The position numbers and the translations under genes are program-made. The notes under the pieces were generated by a model. It saw only the letters and a list, made by a program, of their open reading frames with translations, made no database searches and was not told the DNA's origin. Below, in pieces: positions 8,146-17,186 of a stretch of 44,038 bases of DNA. Where the stretch lies: NCBI GenBank assembly GCA_030527105.1, contig JAUNBK010000023.1, positions 1 through 44,038 on the forward strand, given 5' to 3'. The first letter of the stretch is position 1. Each line of letters starts with the position of its first letter. Source of the stretch: Planctomycetia bacterium. GTDB lineage: Bacteria > Planctomycetota > Planctomycetia > Pirellulales > Thermoguttaceae.

Positions 8146-8958
8146 ATGACGCCTCAAGTACTCATTTTACGCGCCCCGGGTATCAATTGCGATCTCGAGA
8201 CCGCTTATGCTTTCGAAAAAGCGGGCGCGAAGGCGCAGAGGATTCATATCAATCAGCTGCTCGAATCTCCGCGTTTGTTTGAATCGTTCCAAATTCTTTG
8301 CGTCCCGGGTGGATTCTCCTACGGCGACGACATCTCGTCCGGACGAATTCTCGCTAATCAGATTCAGCTTTATCTCGCGGACGTTCTCGCAGCGTTTCGC
8401 GACGCAGGGAAGCTCGTCCTCGGCATTTGCAACGGATTTCAAGTTCTTATCAAAACGGGGCTTTTGGTCGACGTTCATGGAGAAAGTGGTCCCGACGCGA
8501 CGCTGGTGTGGAACAATTGCGGACACTTTCAAGATCGTTGGGTTCGACTCAAGACGCACCCTCAGACGAACAACGTCTTTCTGCGTGGGATCGAGTCGAT
8601 GTATATTCCCATGGCGCATGCCGAGGGGCGTTTCGTCGCGCGGGACGCAGAGACGTTTGCGCGATTGGAGTCCCAAGGGCAGATTGCGCTCGAGTACGCG
8701 CCGCTCAATTTGTCGAAGTTGGAGAGTCCCGCAGCGTGCGACGCGCGTGGCACACTCCAATTCCCCGACAATCCGAACGGAGCCGAAGGGAACGTCGCGG
8801 GGTTGAGCGACACCACCGGGCGTGTTTTAGGTTTGATGCCGCACCCGGAGCGACACATTGTCCCGACGCAGCACCCTCAATGGACGCGCCGAAGCGAGCA
8901 GCCCGCCGAGGGGGACGGCATGAAGATATTCCGAAACGCCGTGCAGTTTTTTGAATGA
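8146..8958 (+). CDS. purQ: FGAM synthase glutaminase subunit
   Basis: PurQ is a class I glutamine amidotransferase that releases ammonia for PurL. The product is 270 residues from the ATG at 8146, chosen because GGAG lies nine bases upstream and MTPQVLILRAPGINCD matches the family N-terminus; a longer frame back to 8077 would overlap purL. The nucleophile Cys is in GICNGFQ and the His/Glu pair in MPHPERH. GGFSYGDDI is the typical PurQ loop. At 270 residues it is somewhat longer than the roughly 225-residue Gram-positive form. It lies 37 bases after purL. Confidence 0.95.
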   Translation: MTPQVLILRAPGINCDLETAYAFEKAGAKAQRIHINQLLESPRLFESFQILCVPGGFSYGDDISSGRILANQIQLYLADVLAAFRDAGKLVLGICNGFQVLIKTGLLVDVHGESGPDATLVWNNCGHFQDRWVRLKTHPQTNNVFLRGIESMYIPMAHAEGRFVARDAETFARLESQGQIALEYAPLNLSKLESPAACDARGTLQFPDNPNGAEGNVAGLSDTTGRVLGLMPHPERHIVPTQHPQWTRRSEQPAEGDGMKIFRNAVQFFE

Positions 8959-9001
8959 TTTTGCGTGCAGACTCCGCGTCTCGATTCGATCCGGGCGCGG
9001 A

Positions 9002-9865
9002 TTACTCCGCCACTGGCTTTGGAAGCTCGCGTTTTGGCAGAGAAATGATCTTGCCGTTGTGAGGGTTTTGCGGGTCGTAAGTCTTGAGAGTGAAAACGTA
9101 CGCATCGTTCGTTACGCGCATGATGAGGTACCCATTGTAGCCCACGTGAGAGTGTCCACTCGCAGGGACGCGCAGCTCGCGAATGTCGTCGAAATTTGTC
9201 GTCACGAAATCATGCCGATGTCCGCATATCCACCCCTGAATGGCGGGGTTGTCGAGGCGAGGTTTGGTGCGCATGAGTGCCCAATCATGGTGCCCGCAGA
9301 GAAAAACAGGCTTGTTGCGATCTTTCATTTGGCTCTCATACCACAATTCATGCGTCGGCGGAATAAGTCCATACCAACCGTTTGAATAATCCGTCGTTTC
9401 GAAAAGAAGAAAGTCGACTTGAGGGGACTCATACGCATAGATGAGCGCGTCGGGGCATGCGGTTTTTTCGCGCCACTCGGGGAAAACACGGAAGAATCGC
9501 CCCGGCTGATCGTGATTCCCAAGCAAAAGGCAATACTCAACCCCTGCCGCATCCCAAGGACGAAGGAGTTCGCGAAACTTCTCGTAGGGTTCGTCTGAGA
9601 TGCCTTTATGCTGCAGGTCTCCCAAAATAAATACGGCTTGAGGGCGCGGATTCATCGCGACCACGTCCGAGACGCATTTTTGGAAGTCCGAAACGGTATC
9701 GAATCTTAATCCGCCGCCACCCTCCGTGGGCGAAAGATGAATGTGGGGGTCCGAAACGAACACGAAAAGAGTCTCGTCTTTTGGAATCTCGTTCGTTCGT
9801 CCCAACTGGATGAAGCAGAGCACGACGACCATTGCCGTGCAAATACGAATCAGAAACGCGTTCAT
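9002..9865 (-). CDS. Exported calcineurin-like phosphoesterase
   Basis: This is a 287-residue metallophosphoesterase with an N-terminal signal peptide (about residues 1-24), so it probably acts outside the cytoplasm. The metal-binding signature is complete: SDPHIH (D-x-H), GDLQH (GD), LLGNHD (GNHD), CGHHD and CGHRHD. AGGA precedes the ATG by ten bases. The substrate is unknown; the family includes nucleotidases, phosphodiesterases and purple-acid-phosphatase-like enzymes. It converges with purQ, leaving only about 40 bases between the stops. Confidence 0.85.
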   Translation of the reverse strand: MNAFLIRICTAMVVVLCFIQLGRTNEIPKDETLFVFVSDPHIHLSPTEGGGGLRFDTVSDFQKCVSDVVAMNPRPQAVFILGDLQHKGISDEPYEKFRELLRPWDAAGVEYCLLLGNHDQPGRFFRVFPEWREKTACPDALIYAYESPQVDFLLFETTDYSNGWYGLIPPTHELWYESQMKDRNKPVFLCGHHDWALMRTKPRLDNPAIQGWICGHRHDFVTTNFDDIRELRVPASGHSHVGYNGYLIMRVTNDAYVFTLKTYDPQNPHNGKIISLPKRELPKPVAE

Positions 9866-9966
9866 GATATTTCTATCCTACGTATTTATAAAGTTGGGAA
9901 CAAACGGAGCGCGAGCGCCGCGCCCACACTCCGTGAATTTGTCGATACGAAAACGTTCGCAACAAA

Positions 9967-11268
9967 TTAGCTATTGAGGAACTCCTCGATGCCGCTTGCG
10001 ATTTCTTTGAAGATTCTATTTCGTCTCTCGTCGTCCGTATTAAGGAGCGTGATGCGGAACCCGCCGAGGTCGGTCGCGAAGCCGCTCAGAGGAACGACGC
10101 AAATTCCCTTCGACCCGAGCAAATTGTAGACGAAACGTTTGTCGCCGGGCGCGCCCGCACATAGGTTGTCGACGTACTCGCGAATGGAGGCGTTCTCGAT
10201 CGGCAACTTCTGGTTCGGATGAAAGACGCCGTCCTCAAAAACGACGCTCAAATAGAACGCACCTTGCGGACGATGGCAAATGATTCCGGGGATTTTGCTG
10301 AACAACTCATACGCTTCGTTGGCGCGCTTCTCGTATGTTTTCGCCCTCCGAACGAGGTGTTCGGGATAAAGCGGCGAGCCAAAAACGAGCGGAATCGACA
10401 TTTGCGGAAGCGTTGTGGCGCAAACCTCGAGCATTTTCGCGTTGAGAATGCTGTCGATGTACGTGGAAAAGTTGGCGTCGAGCGTTTTGTTCAACACCTC
10501 CATCCATGCACAACGCGCGCCGGGCCAAGGATATTCTTTGCTGATTCCTCGAAGCGCGATCGCCGGGACGTCATGCGCAATTTGCGACAAATGCAGCGTT
10601 TGAGCGCCGTTGTAACAAATGTGGACATAAATCTCATCCACCAGAAGGAAGAGACCATTTTGGCGAGCAATCTCCGCAAACTCCTCCAGAATCGCGCGCG
10701 GGTAGACGATGCCCGTTGGGTTGTCGGGGTTCACGAGACCGATGCCGGAAATTTGAGGATTATAGCGAATAATATTCCTTACCTCGTCCATGTCGGGGAG
10801 CCAATTGTTTTTGGGATTCAACCTGAATTGGAGTGGTTGATACCCGCCACGCTTGCTTTCGTTAGACGAGTGGGTCGAATAAATCGGCGCCGGGAGCAAA
10901 ATGCGCGCGTTGCGCTGCGCCAATTCGTACACCTTGTCGATCGCATCGGCAACGCCGTTGAAAAAGACAATATCGTCTGGAGTGACGCGCACGCCGTTTT
11001 CGCGAATATTGACCTGATTTGCCAAAAATTCGCGCGTCTCCAAAACTCCACGCGTGGGACAATATCCCCACGAGGCATTCTGCCCGACAAGGTCGCGAAC
11101 GATATCCTTGATCCAAGGCGAAACCTCTTCCTTCATCGCTACGGGGTCGCCAATGTTTTCCCAAATGACGTCCAACCCCATTCCGCGCAATCGATAAGCA
11201 TGATCGACGATTTGCCGAATTTCATACTCGAGGAACTGCGCGCCTTCATGTACTAAATTAATTCTCAT
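9967..11268 (-). CDS. Class I/II PLP-dependent aminotransferase
   Basis: The product is 433 residues of fold-type I. Features seen are GYCPTRGVLETREFLA, the substrate/cofactor Asn in NPDNPTG (N183), the pyridine-binding Asp in LLVDEIY (D211) and the Schiff-base Lys in GISKEYPWPGAR (K244) with its phosphate-binding Arg. A C-terminal Arg in GGFRITLL would bind the substrate carboxylate. These fit an aspartate/alanine/aromatic aminotransferase; the amino acid cannot be named from sequence. No clear Shine-Dalgarno precedes the ATG, whose upstream bases are A/T rich. It lies downstream of ahcY on the same strand, with inverted repeats between. Confidence 0.88.
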   Translation of the reverse strand: MRINLVHEGAQFLEYEIRQIVDHAYRLRGMGLDVIWENIGDPVAMKEEVSPWIKDIVRDLVGQNASWGYCPTRGVLETREFLANQVNIRENGVRVTPDDIVFFNGVADAIDKVYELAQRNARILLPAPIYSTHSSNESKRGGYQPLQFRLNPKNNWLPDMDEVRNIIRYNPQISGIGLVNPDNPTGIVYPRAILEEFAEIARQNGLFLLVDEIYVHICYNGAQTLHLSQIAHDVPAIALRGISKEYPWPGARCAWMEVLNKTLDANFSTYIDSILNAKMLEVCATTLPQMSIPLVFGSPLYPEHLVRRAKTYEKRANEAYELFSKIPGIICHRPQGAFYLSVVFEDGVFHPNQKLPIENASIREYVDNLCAGAPGDKRFVYNLLGSKGICVVPLSGFATDLGGFRITLLNTDDERRNRIFKEIASGIEEFLNS

Positions 11269-11305
11269 TGTTTTTTATACTCACCGAGCTTTCGAATTCC
11301 GGCAA

Positions 11306-11328
11306 AACGACCGATAAAAGCGGTCGTT
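11306..11328. repeat. Perfect 8-bp inverted repeat between ahcY and aminotransferase
   Basis: AACGACCG (11306-11313) and CGGTCGTT (11321-11328) pair perfectly across a seven-base A/T-rich loop. On the minus strand only a short T run follows, so it would be a weak terminator. It could also be a leader hairpin of the aminotransferase gene. Confidence 0.5.
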
Positions 11329-11357
11329 AAAAACGCTCCGCATAAACCAAAATGACG

Positions 11358-11404
11358 CCCGATTGCTCCCAAACCTCCTGCGACGAGAAGTAGGAACAAT
11401 CGGG
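11358..11404. repeat. 12-bp inverted repeat with a 23-base loop downstream of ahcY
   Basis: CCCGATTGCTCC (11358-11369) and GGAACAATCGGG (11393-11404) pair with one mismatch, including a perfect outer stem of eight. On the minus strand the loop contains AGGAGG. No T run follows directly. It may be an ahcY transcript-end structure or part of a leader. Confidence 0.5.
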
Positions 11405-11443
11405 TGACTTCAACGCTCGTAAAAAGGTCTTTTCAATCCAACA

Positions 11444-12760
11444 TTAGTAGCGATAATAATCCGGCTTGAATGGTCCCTCGACCGGGATGCCGAGGTACGA
11501 CGCCTGTTTTTCCGTCAAACGCGTCAAATGAACACCCAACTGTTCGAGATGAAGTCGAGCAACCTCTTCGTCCAACTTTTTGGGCAAAACATGAACACCA
11601 AGTGGGTATTTTTCCGACTCCGTCCAAAGCGCAATCTGCGCCAGCGTCTGATTCGTGAAGGAATTGGACATTACGAACGAGGGATGCCCCGTCGCACAGC
11701 CGAGATTGACCAAACGCCCTTCCGCAAGCAACAGAATCGATCGCCCCGTTGGGAATGTGTATCGATCCACAAGCGGTTTGATCTGCGTCTTCACAACGCC
11801 GGGATACGACTCGACGCCCGCAACATCAATCTCACAATCGAAGTGCCCAATGTTGCACACAATCGCGTCGTTCGGCATCTGTGCCATGTGGTCCGCACGA
11901 ACGATGTCGCAGCAGCCCGTTGTCGTCACGAAGATATTTCCCATTGAGCACGCTTCTTCCATCGTCTTGACTTCGAAGCCTTCCATAGCCGCTTGAAGAG
12001 CGCAAATAGGGTCGATTTCCGTGATAATAACGCGCGCGCCGTAGGAACGCATGGAGTGCGCGCACCCTTTTCCAACGTCGCCATAGCCCGCCACGACAAC
12101 GACCTTGCCCGCGATCATGACGTCCGTCGCGCGCTTGATTCCGTCCGCCAAGGACTCTCGGCACCCGTACAAGTTGTCGAACTTGCTCTTCGTCACGCTG
12201 TCGTTGACGTTGATTGCCGGGATTTTCAATTCGCCGCGCTCGTGCATTTGATAGAGACGATGAACGCCCGTGGTGGTCTCTTCCGAAATACCACGAATCC
12301 CCGCCGCCAAATGCGCGTACTTGGGAGAGTGAATCATTGCCGTGAGATCCCCACCATCGTCGAGGATCATGTTGAGCGGCTGCCCATCGGGGAAAATCAG
12401 TGTCTGCTCGACGCACCAATCGTACTCTTCGTCCGTTTCGCCCTTCCAAGCATAAACGGGCACACCTGCGGCGGCGATTGCGGCGGCGGCGTGGTCCTGC
12501 GTGGAAAATTTGTTGCAGCTGCTCCACATAACCTTTGCGCCAAGCTCCACCAACGTTTCGATCAAAACGGCAGTCTGAATCGTCATATGCAGACAACCCG
12601 CAATGCGCGCACCAGCCAAAGGTTGAGCCGCTTTGAACTTTCGGCGCATCGCCATCAAGCCGGGCATCTCGTTCTCTGCCAACATGATCTCTTTGCGTCC
12701 CCATTCTGCGAGGGAAATATCGGCAACCTTGTACGGAAGTTTGTTTGCGTTCTCTGACAC
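11444..12760 (-). CDS. ahcY: Adenosylhomocysteinase
   Basis: AhcY reversibly hydrolyses S-adenosylhomocysteine to adenosine and homocysteine using bound NAD, clearing the inhibitor produced by methyltransferases. The product is 438 residues from GTG at 12760; AGGAG sits eight bases upstream and the protein then opens [20 protein letters not shown]. An upstream in-frame ATG exists but would overlap the promoter. Family motifs include [29 protein letters not shown], the NAD site [12 protein letters not shown] and the C-terminal KPDYYRY. An S-adenosylhomocysteine riboswitch was looked for in the short leader and not seen. Confidence 0.96.
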   Translation of the reverse strand: MSENANKLPYKVADISLAEWGRKEIMLAENEMPGLMAMRRKFKAAQPLAGARIAGCLHMTIQTAVLIETLVELGAKVMWSSCNKFSTQDHAAAAIAAAGVPVYAWKGETDEEYDWCVEQTLIFPDGQPLNMILDDGGDLTAMIHSPKYAHLAAGIRGISEETTTGVHRLYQMHERGELKIPAINVNDSVTKSKFDNLYGCRESLADGIKRATDVMIAGKVVVVAGYGDVGKGCAHSMRSYGARVIITEIDPICALQAAMEGFEVKTMEEACSMGNIFVTTTGCCDIVRADHMAQMPNDAIVCNIGHFDCEIDVAGVESYPGVVKTQIKPLVDRYTFPTGRSILLLAEGRLVNLGCATGHPSFVMSNSFTNQTLAQIALWTESEKYPLGVHVLPKKLDEEVARLHLEQLGVHLTRLTEKQASYLGIPVEGPFKPDYYRY

Positions 12761-12805
12761 TGAATTCGCTCCTATAAATACGATGATACGAAAATATTGT
12801 CCCAT

Positions 12806-12833
12806 ATTATACCGCAATTATTGGAAAAAACAA
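12806..12833 (-). promoter_or_regulatory. ahcY promoter
   Basis: On the minus strand TTGTTT (12833-12828) and TATAAT (12811-12806) are 16 bases apart, about 45 bases upstream of the GTG start of ahcY. It is divergent from the oxidoreductase promoter at 12885. Confidence 0.65.
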
Positions 12834-12884
12834 GCGGGGGAGGGTGGCGGAATTTTGCGTTCCATGTCCCCTTTGCACTCCGTC

Positions 12885-12913
12885 TTGACTTCTGCCGTCT
12901 TTTTGCGTATAAT
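12885..12913 (+). promoter_or_regulatory. Promoter of the Tat oxidoreductase gene at 13014
   Basis: TTGACT (12885-12890) and TATAAT (12908-12913) are spaced by 17 bases, a near-consensus sigma-70 promoter. The transcript would start near 12920 and include the C11 tract at 12944-12954. Confidence 0.75.
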
Positions 12914-12943
12914 GAGACCATGTACGAAAGTGCTTCGTTTTAT

Positions 12944-12954
12944 CCCCCCCCCCC
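12944..12954 (+). repeat. C11 homopolymer in the 5' leader of the oxidoreductase gene
   Basis: Eleven consecutive C lie between the promoter and the ATG at 13014. Such tracts are prone to length change; within a leader they could alter mRNA folding rather than frame. They are also a common site of sequencing error. Confidence 0.7.
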
Positions 12955-13013
12955 TCACCACCCTCCTATAGCACTTCGCGTAAGAAGTACCTGCAAGAAA
13001 GGAACGTATCATC

Positions 13014-14333
13014 ATGATCCCGCGTATTTCACGCCGTCGAATGCTCGCCGCCTCCCTCTCGACCTGCGTTCTGCCTGCCTTCATTCCTCACGCCCTCGGG
13101 GAGCAATCGCCGAATAACCGACTCCGAATCGGCTGCATCGGACTCGGTGGTATGGGGCGTGGTGACGTCCATGGACATAAACATTTCGCAGAGCTTGCCG
13201 CGTTTTGCGATGTCGATGCCGCTCGGCTTGCCTCTGCCGCGCGAGAATTCGATCTCAAGGGCGAAACGTATTCCGACTACCGACGAGTCCTCGATCGCGA
13301 CGATATCGACGTCATTGCGTGCGCCACGCCTGACCATTGGCATGTTCGGATTTCGATCGACGCCATGAAGTCGGGCAAACACGTTTTTTGCCAAAAGCCT
13401 CTCACGCTCACGGTTGACGAGGGGTTTGTCATTCGGAGAGCATGCGAGAAATACCGGAAGGTCTTCCAAGTCGGCACGCAGCAACGGGCGGATTTCGTCC
13501 GATTCCTCCGCGCAGTCAACATGTGCCACAAGGAGATTTTAGGGAAGATCCGCAAGACGATCGTGGGACTCCCCGCCTCGCCAAATCCGTCCGCTCCTAC
13601 AGGACCTTTCGCGGTGGAAAGCGTGCCCGAAGGGCTTGATTGGAACATGTGGCTCGGGCAGGCGCCCTATACGGAATATATCGCGAAGCGCTGTCACGGC
13701 TCGTTCCGATATTGGTTCGAGTACGCGAGCGGAGTGATTGCCGACTGGGGCGCGCACCATATCGATATTGCTCTTTGGGCGCTCGGCATGGACAAAAAAG
13801 GGACGGGACCCGTTTCTATCGACGGAAGAGACGCGAAAGGTCCCAACGACTTCGACGAAAAAGGGATGCCGATAGATTTGTATTCTTTCAACACGCCGAA
13901 TGATTTTCAGTTTGTTGTGCGATTTGCGGACGAGAGCGAGATGTACATCACGACGCGCGCAGACAACGGTATCCTTTTCGAAGGGGACAACGGGCGGATT
14001 TTCGTGAATCGGGAGCGCATCACGGGGAAGCCTGTTGAGGAAGCGTGGGACAAAGACCGCTACACGGACGACGACCGCCGCGCGCTCTATAAAGGGTGCC
14101 CTCCGATGGGGCACAAAGCGAATTTTTACCACTGCATCCGCAATGGTGGAGAGACGGTTTCGGATCCAATTTCTCACGTTCAATCAATGACGATCGCGCA
14201 CTTGTGCGGCATCGCGGCGCGGCTTAAGCGAGAAATCCGGTGGAACCCCGTTGAGGAATGTGTCGAAGGAGACGCGCTTGCGCAGAGTATGCTTGCGCGC
14301 GAACAACGAGCGGGATTCGAAATCTCGTACTGA
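13014..14333 (+). CDS. Tat-exported Gfo/Idh/MocA family oxidoreductase
   Basis: The product is 439 residues. The N-terminus has a twin-arginine signal (SRRRMLAASL) followed by a hydrophobic stretch, so the folded NAD(P)-bound enzyme is probably exported. The Rossmann motif GCIGLGGMGRG is near residue 42, and the conserved Lys is in FCQKPLTL (K128), where most family members have EKP. GVIADWGAHHIDIALW belongs to the C-terminal domain and carries a candidate catalytic His. AAAGGAA precedes the ATG by about nine bases. Planctomycetes encode many such exported members, commonly linked to sugar or polyol metabolism; the substrate here is unknown. Confidence 0.88.
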   Translation: MIPRISRRRMLAASLSTCVLPAFIPHALGEQSPNNRLRIGCIGLGGMGRGDVHGHKHFAELAAFCDVDAARLASAAREFDLKGETYSDYRRVLDRDDIDVIACATPDHWHVRISIDAMKSGKHVFCQKPLTLTVDEGFVIRRACEKYRKVFQVGTQQRADFVRFLRAVNMCHKEILGKIRKTIVGLPASPNPSAPTGPFAVESVPEGLDWNMWLGQAPYTEYIAKRCHGSFRYWFEYASGVIADWGAHHIDIALWALGMDKKGTGPVSIDGRDAKGPNDFDEKGMPIDLYSFNTPNDFQFVVRFADESEMYITTRADNGILFEGDNGRIFVNRERITGKPVEEAWDKDRYTDDDRRALYKGCPPMGHKANFYHCIRNGGETVSDPISHVQSMTIAHLCGIAARLKREIRWNPVEECVEGDALAQSMLAREQRAGFEISY

Positions 14334-14380
14334 GGTTTGGGCTTTGGTTCTGCGTCGAAAAAAAACTTGGTGCTCGTTTT

Positions 14381-15262
14381 ATGGTAGAAGAAGACAGAGA
14401 AAAACCTGCGGAGACCCCACTTCCTCTCGTCGTAGCTTGGACACGAAGTGTGTTGTATGGTGCGTGTGAGACGCTTCGTGTGCTTGAAGAGATTTTTTTC
14501 CCCCATCTCTGCATTTATTGCGGAACGAGGGTGGATGATGAAGAGGTCTCACGTCGCGCGGTGCCGGAGGTGGCGATCTGTTCTGATTGTCAACAACGGT
14601 TGATTCCTCCCCAATGGATCGGCTGCCTGCGCTGCGGACGTTTTGAGGCGGACGAGTTCCCCGGGCGCAGATGTTCTCGCTGCACTCGTGAAGAATTCGA
14701 GTTCGATGCCGTTTTACCATTTGGAAAGTATCAGGACGAACTCCGCCTTGCGATTTTTCGAATGAAAACTCCCCGTGGAGAAATCCTCGCACGTGCGTTA
14801 GCCGTTATGTTTTATGAGTATCGGAAGCGCTTGCTTCAAGGTGTGCGAGCTGACGTGATTGTGCCAGTTCCAATGCATCGTTTTTATCGCTGGCGGCGAG
14901 GAATCAATAATCCCGACATCATTGCGGACGTCCTCGGGGAAAAGTTGGGACTTCCAGTAGAAAAGCATCTCCTGCACTGTGTTCGAATGACGTACTCTCA
15001 GAGGGAGGTCTCGATGGAGGAAAGGCGTCAAAACGTGCGTGGTGTTTTTGCTGCCGACCCGCGTGCGCAACTATGGACGGGGAAGCATGCTCTCCTTGTC
15101 GACGACGTGGTCACGACGGGCGCAACGGCGTCCGAGGCGGCAATGGTTCTCAAACGCGATCTTGGCTTCCGACGCGTGAGTGTTGCCTCCATTGCGAGAG
15201 CGAAAGGAGAGATTATCCCCCAAAAAAAGGCTACGTCGCACTCTCCTCGGGCGAAGAAGTGA
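14381..15262 (+). CDS. ComF-family phosphoribosyltransferase-like protein
   Basis: The product is 293 residues from the ATG at 14381; a longer frame would overlap the preceding gene. The N-terminus carries CxxC pairs (CIYCG, CSDC, CLRCG, CSRC), a double zinc ribbon typical of ComF proteins. The C-terminus has the PRPP-binding loop LLVDDVVTTGATASEAA. ADVIVPVPMHRFYRWRRGINN is the usual ComF core. ComF is needed for DNA uptake in competent bacteria, though the family is also found where competence is unproven. No clear Shine-Dalgarno is seen. The last 32 bases overlap the 3' end of the opposing histidine kinase gene. Confidence 0.85.
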   Translation: MVEEDREKPAETPLPLVVAWTRSVLYGACETLRVLEEIFFPHLCIYCGTRVDDEEVSRRAVPEVAICSDCQQRLIPPQWIGCLRCGRFEADEFPGRRCSRCTREEFEFDAVLPFGKYQDELRLAIFRMKTPRGEILARALAVMFYEYRKRLLQGVRADVIVPVPMHRFYRWRRGINNPDIIADVLGEKLGLPVEKHLLHCVRMTYSQREVSMEERRQNVRGVFAADPRAQLWTGKHALLVDDVVTTGATASEAAMVLKRDLGFRRVSVASIARAKGEIIPQKKATSHSPRAKK

Positions 15263-17033
15263 GTCGCACGAGAGGGAGACGGATTTGAAAGGTGCAACCC
15301 GTGGGGTGCGTTTTGTGGAGGAGCGCCTCGCCTCCATGCAGCTGCGCGATGTGTTTCACGATGGCGAGTCCAAGCCCCGTGCCGCCTAATTCTCGGCTTC
15401 GTGCGCGATCGACGCGATAAAATCTCTCAAAAATCCTCTCCGCATCGGCATCCGGGATACCAACGCCAAAATCGCGGACGGACAAAAGCGCCCAATTTCC
15501 CTCGGAGACAAGGGAAATCTCTACGCTGGGGCTTCGGCTGTATTTTATCGCGTTGAGAATCAAATTCGTGACGGCTTGCTCAAGCAGCTGCGTTTCTCCC
15601 GAGACTTGCGCCTCCTGGAGGTCGAGCTTCAACTCCATGCCGGCTTCCTGCGCCGCTTTTCGACAAAGCGAAACGGCACTTCTCGCCACTGAATCGAACG
15701 AACACGGCGCGAAAAGACGCTCGCCAGAGAGTTGTTTTTGCTCAAGAGCCGCCAAACTCAAAATGTCCTGCACGAGGAAATTGAGCCTTTTCGCTTGCCG
15801 AGACAAAATGCTCAAGCAGGTGTGGAGAATCTCCGGGTTGCTCTGCGCGCTATCTTCCAAGGTCTCCACGGCAGAGAGAATGCCCGTGAGAGGAGTTTTG
15901 ACCTCGTGCGAGACGTTGGCGATAAAATCGCTCCGGAAGGATTCGAGTTTGCGCAAGTTGGTGAGATTCGTGACAGAGAGGAGGATTTTCGCGCCGCCCT
16001 CGCGCCTCAAAAGTACGGCATTGAGGAGAAGCGTGTACGTCTGCGTCGCGGAAGCGAGCAAAATCTCGCGCTCTCGCGTTTCTCCCGTGGCGAAAATCTC
16101 CTTCACGTAGTGTATCAACTCGGGCGATGCCGATCGAGTGATGTGGAATTCCGTTTGATTTTGAGGTATTTGAAAGAGCGCGGCGGCAGAACGATTCCAC
16201 TGCTCAACTTCCAAATCGGAATCGACAATCAAAACCGCCTCCGTGAGCGCGTTGAAGATGGCGTCGCGATTGTTTCTTTCCGTGGTGAGGTCGGCAATTC
16301 TCCCACGAAGCTGCACCGCCATGGATCGGACGGCTTCCGCTAACTCACGAATTGCGCCGCGCTCAGGGACGTAAATTTCCGTCTCAACCTCTCCCTCAGC
16401 AATTTGCGAGGCGCTCTCTTGGAGTTGATTCAATGGACAACGCACGCGATAAAAGATGTACGACGTGAGGAACAAAACGACGACCAGCCCGGAGAAAAGA
16501 GCAATGGCGATGTTCCACCGAACGTTCGTGAGAATGGTGGACATTTCGTTTGTGAAAATCGAGGTGCGCAAAATGAAAGTGCGTTCCCCCACGCGCAACG
16601 GCTCGGCACAATAGAGCATCCAAGCGGATTCCGTCGCGCTGTATCGAATTTCGGTCGCCATTTTCCCAGAACGCAGCGCCTCGCCAACCTCGGGACGCCC
16701 GAGATGATTTCCCAAATTCTCGGCATCCTCCACATCCTTTTGCGCGGGAGAGTTGGCGACAACTTCCCCATTCTCTCCAATGATGGTGATTCGGACGCGT
16801 TCTCGGGAGTGAACGATACAAAACTCCTCCATCTTGGGTTGATTCCCTGCCGCCAAAATGGGAGCGACAATCTCCGACAACAGGCGCGTTTGCGCGATAA
16901 GTTCCCTTTCGACCTCCGCAAGATACGACGTGCGAAAATGATTATACTGCCGCGAAAGAACCAGCGCGGAGAGAGCAATCAGCAGGACGATAAAGACCGG
17001 AACGGCAAAAATGATCGTGTCTCGTTTTTTCAT
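15231..17033 (-). CDS. PhoR-like membrane sensor histidine kinase
   Basis: The product is 600 residues. Transmembrane helices lie near 7-27 and 174-196, enclosing a periplasmic sensor region of about 145 residues. A HAMP-like linker (about 196-250) and a PAS domain (about 255-370) follow. The HisKA box is VSHEVKTPLTG with phospho-acceptor H376. The ATPase domain has the N-box NLILNAIKYS (about 490), DFGVGIP (521-527) and GGTGLGLAI (550-558). This order matches PhoR/ResE-type kinases. No response regulator lies next to it, so the partner is elsewhere. The gene end overlaps the ComF-like gene convergently by 32 bases. Confidence 0.93.
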   Translation of the reverse strand: MKKRDTIIFAVPVFIVLLIALSALVLSRQYNHFRTSYLAEVERELIAQTRLLSEIVAPILAAGNQPKMEEFCIVHSRERVRITIIGENGEVVANSPAQKDVEDAENLGNHLGRPEVGEALRSGKMATEIRYSATESAWMLYCAEPLRVGERTFILRTSIFTNEMSTILTNVRWNIAIALFSGLVVVLFLTSYIFYRVRCPLNQLQESASQIAEGEVETEIYVPERGAIRELAEAVRSMAVQLRGRIADLTTERNNRDAIFNALTEAVLIVDSDLEVEQWNRSAAALFQIPQNQTEFHITRSASPELIHYVKEIFATGETREREILLASATQTYTLLLNAVLLRREGGAKILLSVTNLTNLRKLESFRSDFIANVSHEVKTPLTGILSAVETLEDSAQSNPEILHTCLSILSRQAKRLNFLVQDILSLAALEQKQLSGERLFAPCSFDSVARSAVSLCRKAAQEAGMELKLDLQEAQVSGETQLLEQAVTNLILNAIKYSRSPSVEISLVSEGNWALLSVRDFGVGIPDADAERIFERFYRVDRARSRELGGTGLGLAIVKHIAQLHGGEALLHKTHPTGCTFQIRLPLVRLTSSPEESAT

Positions 17034-17154
17034 AGATTTACTCTTTGATCCTATTCGCTTCGCGCGAAATGAGCATAGAAGTCCCTTTTTTCACAACGCG
17101 CGACACTTTGAGGCGAAAGGTCGTCAAAGCGCCGCGCGCTGGCTTGAGGTGTGC

Positions 17155-17186
17155 GAGCTTGAATGCACGCAAGCTCTGATAAAAAT
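17155..17186 (-). repeat. Hairpins just after the second oxidoreductase gene
   Basis: GAGCTTG (17155-17161) and CAAGCTC (17170-17176) form a perfect seven-base stem. Adjacent on the minus strand, TCTGAT and ATCAGA around a T4 loop overlap the stop codon. They may help end or stabilise the transcript, but no T run follows the main stem. Confidence 0.4.

Noticed and set aside
10219..11256. 345-codon plus-strand frame
   Set aside because: It is antisense to the aminotransferase, which carries all its catalytic residues.
12761..12830. S-adenosylhomocysteine riboswitch upstream of ahcY
   Set aside because: The predicted leader is only about 40 bases and shows no matching structure.
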